Shown piece after piece: positions 57,311 through 64,000 of a stretch of DNA of 64,000 nucleotides. Under the pieces are notes generated by a model. That model saw only the letters and a list, made by a program, of their open reading frames with translations. It made no database searches and was not told the DNA's origin. This DNA is from Hevea brasiliensis (lineage: Eukaryota; Streptophyta; Magnoliopsida; Malpighiales; Euphorbiaceae): NCBI RefSeq assembly GCF_030052815.1, contig NW_026614691.1, positions 1-64,000 of the forward strand, in the 5' to 3' direction. Each line of letters begins with the position of its first letter. Within the stretch, counting starts at the first letter, position 1. The translations under genes and the position numbers were made by a program.

Positions 57311-60229
57311 TAATGAGGAATACAATCAATATACATGATAGCTGTGGTTTCAAACCATTTCCAATGCTTTTCAATCAATAAATGTCCATCAATGTCATTC
57401 AAACAATTTTTCACAGTTTCAAACCATTCACAATATTTTTCAATCAATGAGTGTCCATCAAACACATTTTCACAATTTAAAACAATGATATACAAATAGT
57501 CAATATTTATTTCAATTGAAAATAATTCAAAAGAAACAGTTGTTGTGCACAAACCTCTGATATTTGTCTCCTGGTCCTGACTCAGTATTTCTTTCCCTTT
57601 TGTTGAGTCCTTGTTAACTGAGAAACACAATTTGAAGTGTTTCAGTGCTAAATTAAACTGTCTCTATCGATGGTGTTTGGTAAATAATGCACTGAACTCA
57701 ATTATTCACTTAATCACCTAATATACTGACCCTCGTTGCATTTTAGGTAAATTAGGTCTTAGTGTCATTAATATGTCATATTCGATAGGGTTTTAGGTTT
57801 GGTATGTTTTACCAAAGTCATTTCCTTGTTTAGTGCATTTTAATGCAAATTGCTGGATTCCAGGACACTGGTTTGACCTAACCGGACGATCTAATTCCCT
57901 CGGTTTTCGGGTCTCGGTCGAAACTACAAACTTGTAGATCTAGGTCTTATTGCACGCGGGGCAAAATTTCAGGTCAATCCGAGTTAAGTAGACCAAGTTA
58001 TGGTCATTATACTATTGCTGGTCAATGGCATCAATTAGGTCATTTTTTTTTGGTCAATTTGGTCAACTTTGGTTCGGCCAGTTTTTGGACCCGAACTTTT
58101 GCAAGCTTTTTGACTTGCTTCTGGTCATTTCTGGGTTTTGGTGTCGTCATAAGACTTGTAGGTATGGGTCTTAACTATTCATGGTTAAAATTTCAGGTCA
58201 ATTGGACCTGTTTTGAGTGAGTTATGGCCTAAATACTCACTGCTGCCCAAATGGTCAGTTTTTAGGTCTCAAGTGTACCTAATCCGAATTGGTCATTTTT
58301 CACATCACCTTGCAAGCAGAATTTTGGTATGGTTTCTGAATGAAAGTTGGCACATTTTGTGCCTAGTTTCATCTCAAATTGGTCTCATACTAATTGAGGT
58401 TACACATTTCAGGTTATGGGCTAAAATGTACACTGCCCTCAATATGCATTTCACACCCCACTTCAAACACACATATACCTTGCAATTTGGTTCACTTCCC
58501 TACCAATCTGTTTTGGTACATTAACCACAGTATAATCTACTTTACATTAACATTATTTTGGGCAGATTACCATTACCCTCAACACACCAAATATAATTCA
58601 CATTTACAATATCTCAATACCATTACATACACACCTAAACACCACTAATTCTCACATACACTTTACACAATAATTTCATACACATATCCTTCATTCCTTA
58701 ATGCCACAATTCTGCCAACACTCCCATGAATATACACATTTATTCAAGTGTCCCCAAGGCTGCCGAAATTTGTCCTTCAACATCAAAGTGCCGTCCAAGT
58801 TACCAATTCCCATCCAAGTGCATAAATCACCATATAAACATGAAATAATTCACTAGGTTATTAATTTACCATGATCAACATTATTTCTCATCAATTATAT
58901 GCATAATAAATCATCAAATGTGTGACCCCATGGCTGTCCAAAAATGGCTATCTCAATAACTATTTAAACTTCAAAATTTCCTTCACAAAACTAACACCCA
59001 TAACATAAACATAAAGTTTAACAAGGAAATTCTCAAAAATGCAAACTTACCTTTAATTGTAACTTGCTAAACCTTCACCAAACTTCTCAAAATTGGTATC
59101 AATCTCTTCCTTGTGATGTGTAGACCATTTTTTATAAAGCTACTTAAGGGATTGGAGTTGAAAATGGGGAGATAAGAAAGCTTGCATGAAAAATGGTTAT
59201 GGAGGATTTCTTTTCCTCTTCAATTCGGCATGGGTTATGGAATGAAGAAGATGACCCTTTTGAGTGGGAAGAATCTGCCCACTAATGAATATATTTAACC
59301 ATTTTAATGTTCTTAGTGGACCACTAAACAATTTAAATCATATTTTAAGGTAAACTTTCACTTAATCCCACATTAAGCCCTTGATTTTAGTTATTTGTAT
59401 TAGGTACCACTAAACTAATTTTTCATTTTATTTTCCAAGTGTAATATTAATTATTTTTAATGGACATTTAGGTCAAAAGAAACTTCGGGATGTCAAATGA
59501 CCATAATGCCCCTGTTAGGGTTAAGTTCAAGATTTTTCGGTAAGACAGTATTTTGACTGTTTTTCGTTTTATGTCTTTTATTTGTACTAATTATTTAATT
59601 TTTCTTTGTTCTTTCTAATGATATTTATTCTTCAACAAGGGTCTCTTTATGTCCTAAAATGTTTTCCAGGGTTCCCATGATCGAGCTAGTCAACGGTCCA
59701 CACGCCGTGACTTCCCGGTGCGGTCACCCATCGCTAGGGTTCCCGACTCGTTTAACTTGATCACATTTCTTTGCTATGATTTTTCCTTTGTTTTTCTTGT
59801 GTTTTCTTTTCTTGTATTTCATTATTTTATGTCTCCTCACTCATATCGAAGTACGGTTCTAGGCATCCTAGCTGTCCGGACAACACTGGTCACCGGAGCA
59901 GCAGAACGCACTACCGAACTTTGGGGTGTTACAATCTGTCCAGTTCATTTCGATTCTTTCTAATAAATAACTATCCTAATTTATTTTAGGTCATCTTACT
60001 CATTTATTTTATTTAATTTCTAATATTTTTTATTACTAATATTCTTAACTTATTTCAATAAATTTCACTGCCCAAGTAACCTATGACAGGCTGACTAAAC
60101 TGGATAATGGGTCGTTGGCACTGGACACCGCGGTGTCTCAGGCCGTCATACCATGGGATGCAGAACGTCAACCACGTATGTAGTCAGTATGGCTAAAAAG
60201 CCATGATAACACATAATTAGGCATAAAAG

Positions 60230-60335
60230 CCATAAATGTTGGCATAAGGCCATGAATGCGGGCACAAAGCCATGAATACAGGCACAAAGCCATGAATACA
60301 GGCACAAAGCCATGAATACAGGCATAAAGCCATTC
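60230..60335 (-). repeat. Minisatellite, 20-bp unit, about 5 copies
   Basis: Units are variants of 'gccatgaatacaggcacaaa', the first two and last diverged. It lies in LTR E where the array LTRs have a single 'gccattctgtgattttatgg' pair of half-units, so it appears to be a local expansion. Predicted peptides across it are artefacts of the repeat. Confidence 0.92.
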
Positions 60336-62990
60336 GCAGTACTGCTTAAACAATACCCTATTGGCATGCCAAACTATCCAATCTGACACACATGTCTAGG
60401 CAATACAAGGGCACATAATATCATTAAATATTAATATATTGTGTTTTATGACTTCATTATTTCATGATAAATTTCATAATTTATACGTTCATCATAATAT
60501 TCATACTTACATCATTCATATTGATCATAATTCATAACAATGGTGTTCATATACCATTGAACTCAAAACGTTCTTCTTTTCTCTTATAAATAAAACTAAT
60601 GTCCCATTCATATTTTCATATGATTCATTTATTCATTACAATATTTATATGGATTCATAACTCATACAAGGTGTTATTATCTTATTTGTAATGGAAACAT
60701 AAATCCTAATGTAAACCTCATCCCATTTATACTCAATAATCCATCTAGGTTAATGTTATTTCATATTCAAGTGGTATTCCTTATGTTTTATTAGACCTAC
60801 TAGTAAAGGGAATAAATCTTAACTATATACTCACATAACTTAAATGTTCATTAAGTCATTTAGGTGAATTACTATTTCTATTCCAAGTAATCCATGAATG
60901 TTTCATGGATTCCAAATTTCATACCTTAATTTCCTCTATCAATTTAGTTATTATACTTTGTGTCTTTGTATTACTATTCATATTACTATTCACTCAAATT
61001 GTTGACTTTGTAATACATAATAAATTTATTGAACCTAAGTTCTCCAAGATACCACATTTTGCATTCAAAATTTGTTGGTATTGGTTGCCAATACCATTTC
61101 CAAGCTTAATGTTAATTGGGCAGAATTTTCAGTTTTCATGCCTTGTCTTTACTGTTCCATTGGTCAATTTTGCAGTGGGAATTTGGCAAACTGATCAACA
61201 TGAAAGTTGTTTCTTATTTTTTCTAGTTGCATTTCCTTTTTTTAAATCACTCTATTTGGAGTTTTGTAGCTTAAGTTATGTCATTTTACCATAACTGGCT
61301 GGAGTGACCTGCACCCAGATTTTCTGGGCAATTTGGTTCTGCCAGATTTGGTGACCTAAGTTTGGTTGGCAATTTGACTAGGTTATGGTCAGAATTTGGA
61401 TTTGTGTTCTTCATGAAAGTTTTAGAGCTATGTCTCAACTATCTTATGGTAAGATTTCAGATCAATTGGACCCTTCTACACTGAGTTATAACCAAATGAA
61501 TTACTACTGTTCATTTGGTCATTTTGCCCAGGCAGACTGCAGGTCACCCGGATTAGGGAAAAATTTTGGTCCACTTGGTTTGGTTTTCTAGGCATGGTTT
61601 CTTCACCAAAGTTGTGCCATTATGTGTCTAGTTTCATGTACAATTGGCCTTGCACCAATTGAGCCTCTACAATTCAAGTTATTGTTGCCCAAACCTACTG
61701 GACTCATGCCCAGCCCTACAGGTCACCAAGGGCAGCATACATAACCTCAATTCTCTTGGCACCATTCACTCAATTTCCTACTCAAACATGACCACATAGT
61801 CACTAACTGACCATTACAACCTCTTTTTACCAATACTTAAACAAAATCCAAATTTTGGTGCCCAAACCCTAACTCCAACAATTTCAATTCTCTATATACA
61901 TGCAATCCATGAATTAAAACACCAAAATCATGTTTAATGGCAGCCATACATAACTATTATGCAATTAAATTGTTGAAACCCTAGGTACCCTAAGGCTGCC
62001 AAAATTTCATGGGGCAAGTTCATGCATCTTTAATTCATTTTTCATCAAATTTTCAACTTAACTCAACTTAAATTCATGCTTAGAAAAGAATGGAAGCAAG
62101 AAAATTAGCACTAACCTCTTGTAGCTCAAATCCAAGCCAACCAAGACTTTAATTTTTCTTTACTTTCTTACTCTTTCTTGGCTGCCAAACACTTCTCCTT
62201 GGTGTGGGTATAATTTTTAGTGAAGGGAGGATAAGGTTTTGAGGTGAATTGAAGTGGGAAATGAAGCTTAAGGGAGCTTTAATGGTGATTTGGGTGGAAG
62301 GGAAAATGGGCTACGGCTGAAATGGGAAAAGAATTGCAGAAATTGTGTTTGTTTTTTTCTTCATTTAGTTGTTTTTATCTCATTTTAATTGGCTTGTCAA
62401 TTTCTAATTGGTGGGAAACTTTTTAATGATCTCATCCTATGTCATAAATCTAATTTAATTCCATTTTCTTTTTCTTTTCTTTTCTACTCAATTTTAATTT
62501 AATTTTTGGCAATATTTATTCACATTTTTTGCTATAATAATTATTTACTTAACTAGACAGGTCGGCCAAAAATCACCTCTGAAGGCGAAATGACCAAAAT
62601 GCCCTCCGTTTGGCTTAACGGGCTAAAATTGTCTGTACTAATTGAAAAATTTTTCTAAGCATTTTCTTGGCATTTTAATGCCATAGAAACCTCAATGACT
62701 CTTCTCTGGAGTCTTAAAAATTATTTTATAAATTTTCTCCCTGGTCTAGGGCTCCTAGTTGCGAGAACCGCAACTTCCCATTGGATTACCCATCGCTAGG
62801 GCACCGGCTCATTTAACTTGGTTGTATTTTATTTCTAAAATTTTTTTCTAAATTTTTCTTATTAATATTTGAGTTATTTATGACTCCTCACTCTAGTCTA
62901 ATTATTTTTCCAGACGTTCTAGCTGTCCGGACAGACACCGGTCACCGGAACAGTAGAATGTACGTAATTGCTACAGTGAGGGTGTTACAA

Positions 62991-63008
62991 TTCTTCCCCT
63001 CTAGCAAA
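62991..63008 (-). promoter_or_regulatory. Element E polypurine tract
   Basis: On the minus strand 'gctagaggggaagaat' abuts the LTR start 'tgtaacacc'. Just upstream, 'tttcgaggacgaaatttt' is the conserved end of this gypsy group's internal region, normally just after the chromodomain. Confidence 0.88.
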
Positions 63009-63161
63009 AATTTCGTCCTCGAAATTTACTGGGTGTAGGTATCTGAGATAGTTCTTTTATCTTTCTATTGCTCCCTCTGTCTACTTCTTTTATATATATG
63101 GTACTATTTAGTCTTTTCGAATCTATCATTATACACTTAGGCATATCATAAAGGAAGTACT

Positions 63162-64000
63162 TTACCTCAAATTCACATTTGGGCCTTCTTGTTCCTCTTT
63201 GGCTTGGGTGACATTTGGAAGTGGTGTTACTATTGTACTTGGTCCTTCCACGACCTCTATCTGGGTCCGTGGTAAATTCCTCTTAGGACAATCTTTCAGA
63301 CGATGGTCTATGGCCCCACATCTATAATGTGCTCCATCAATCCCTACATTCACCTTTATGCCACTTGTTACAATGGCCACATTTTCTTGCTAGTCTTGGC
63401 GCACTCACTACTAGTGTTTCTGGTTGATCTCTTCTGGGTATAGGCCTGAGTCTGAATCTCCTACTTTGATCAAATGTCTGACTTAACTGTTCCCTCGGCC
63501 TCTTATTACTAGACTGTCCAAATTTCCTCTTTTGCTGATCACCACTCCTCTTCTGTTCCTTTTCTTGAACACAGCTAATATATTTCTTTCTAAACTCTAT
63601 CAGAAAGAATTCCCAAGTTACGTCGGCTGGTGGCACTACTTTGGTTATGACATCCAACCATCGATATGCAGCTTTTTGTAATAATGAAATTGCACACTCT
63701 AAACTCTGTTCTGGTGTGCAATGGAGCTGCTGCAGGACTCTTTCAGTCCTTTCTAACCAATACTCAGCTGCTGAAGAATCGTCTTCCTTTTTACCATTGA
63801 AATCTACAGCTCCATACTTCCTAATATTTCCTAAAGGTGATTTTCGTTGAGGCGGTGGTGGAATAACCCCAGTCATCTGTCAAAAAAATTCTTTCATCTG
63901 CTCAAACAAGGCCTGTTGGGGTTGTACAAGCACCTCTTGCACTGGTGGAGCAGGATCTCCCCGATTTCCAATATCACTCCCAGTCGGGATACGGCTTACT
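63162..64000 (-). pseudogene. Element E gag with internal deletion (5' part beyond window)
   Basis: Entering from the right edge: 'PPVQEVLVQPQQALFEQMKE', a stop near 63883, then 'GNIRKYGAVDFNGKKEDDSS', 'LQQLHCTPEQSLECAISLLQ' and 'FFLIEFRKKYISC'. At about 63570 the text jumps to 'VQEKEQKRSGDQQKRKFGQ', so roughly 95 residues of the capsid C-terminal half ('EYEREFVRLSKYA' region) are missing, with the frame kept. The nucleocapsid follows: 'CGHCNKWHKGECRD' and, after a frame change near 63370, 'YRCGAIDHRLKDCPK' (CCHC-like). A stop stands at about 63162. The frame-preserving deletion and absent pol suggest a non-autonomous element. Confidence 0.85.

Larger units (their letters stand above)
56232..59933 (-). 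mobile_element. Solo gypsy LTR in LTR E, TSD ATCTG
   Basis: TGTCACACCC to GGTGTTACA, 3702 bp, flanked by perfect ATCTG (56227-56231 and 59934-59938). It is of the same family group as element F, and parts such as 58440-58720 nearly match element F, while 56400-57600 is closer to the solo LTR at 19912, with 'caattcgtccca' repeats at about 57130-57300. This mosaic suggests recombination between subfamilies. Confidence 0.93.
55152..62989 (-). repeat. Element E 3' LTR (about 4.1 kb, interrupted)
   Basis: Termini on the + strand are TGTAACACCCCTCACC and GAGGGTGTTACA. Taking out the solo LTR and one TSD (56232-59938) leaves about 4131 bp. The left end 'cagtgtagccgagcaaggca' mirrors the right ends of LTR A-D in reverse complement. 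It contains a 20-bp minisatellite near 60230-60335 and two 'catgaaagtt' modules at 61198-61270 and 61410-61490. Confidence 0.88.
55152..64000 (-). mobile_element. Element E: minus-strand gypsy, LTR plus gag without pol (partial)
   Basis: The 3' LTR (55152-62989, split by a solo LTR) is followed rightwards by the polypurine tract and, within 180 bp, by gag. No protease, RT or integrase lies between gag and the 3' LTR. The 5' LTR, PBS and right TSD are beyond the window, so the left flank CACCA (55147-55151) cannot be matched. A gag-only gypsy with long LTRs corresponds to the class called TR-GAG, or it is a private deletion derivative. Confidence 0.82.

Noticed and set aside
60146..60389. Minus-strand ORFs with a repeating Cys/His/Phe-rich peptide
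   Set aside because: Translation of the 20-bp minisatellite in several frames, not a gene.
60905..61294. A 129-codon hydrophobic + strand ORF
   Set aside because: It lies inside LTR E, antisense to the element, and overlaps the conserved LTR module. Hydrophobicity comes from T-rich codons.

Overview
The window looks like plant nuclear DNA, most likely a eudicot with a repeat-rich genome. It is AT-rich and packed with Ty1/copia and Ty3/gypsy LTR retrotransposons, and several have primer-binding sites matching plant initiator tRNA-Met. I found no convincing single-copy host gene. Every coding stretch I recognise belongs to a retroelement, and nearly all are broken by frameshifts, stops, deletions or nested insertions. 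The species cannot be named from this evidence.

Layout. 1-4440 holds old debris: a minus-oriented gypsy LTR remnant, three copies of a copia-like LTR end, AT-rich DNA and a copia gag fragment. From about 5100 an old gypsy element D on the + strand is the outermost host. Its 5' LTR survives in three pieces (about 5100-6400, 12353-12716, 52568-53503), followed by gag and protease at 53643-55151. Two insertions split that LTR. Element G (6401-12347, TSD ACTAG) carries a broken Transposase_28-like gene. A minus-strand copia element (12717-52562, TSD GTGTC) is the second. The copia leader contains a solo gypsy LTR (19912-23591, TSD ATGCA). The copia 5' LTR holds a tandem array of Tekay/Del-like chromoviruses (24034-51684) laid out LTR-internal-LTR-internal-LTR. 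The second internal region of that array is split by element F (36199-47207), which has two 4-kb LTRs around a 2.9-kb internal region with most of pol missing. Right of D's protease, element E (55152 to beyond the window, minus strand) has a 4.1-kb LTR, itself split by another solo LTR (56232-59933, TSD ATCTG), and a gag region lying directly beside the polypurine tract with no pol.

The copia gag-pol has gag, protease, integrase, RT and RNase H. The chromoviruses have gag, protease, RT, RNase H, integrase and a C-terminal chromodomain. None seems able to make a full polyprotein as written. However, copies differ in a recurrent way at CAG/CTG triplets, so some frameshifts may be sequencing or consensus error at CHG-methylated sites.

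Main observations for follow-up: (1) a two-hairpin module beginning TGCACCACT, found in all gypsy LTR families here, with stems that change on both sides; (2) a 75-bp GT-AG intron-like insertion directly after the integrase catalytic-Glu region in both array copies, absent from element F; (3) element G, a 5.9-kb TG...CA unit with a gene but no visible second LTR or PBS; (4) the CAG/CTG error pattern; (5) the tandem shared-LTR array and its deleted left edge.
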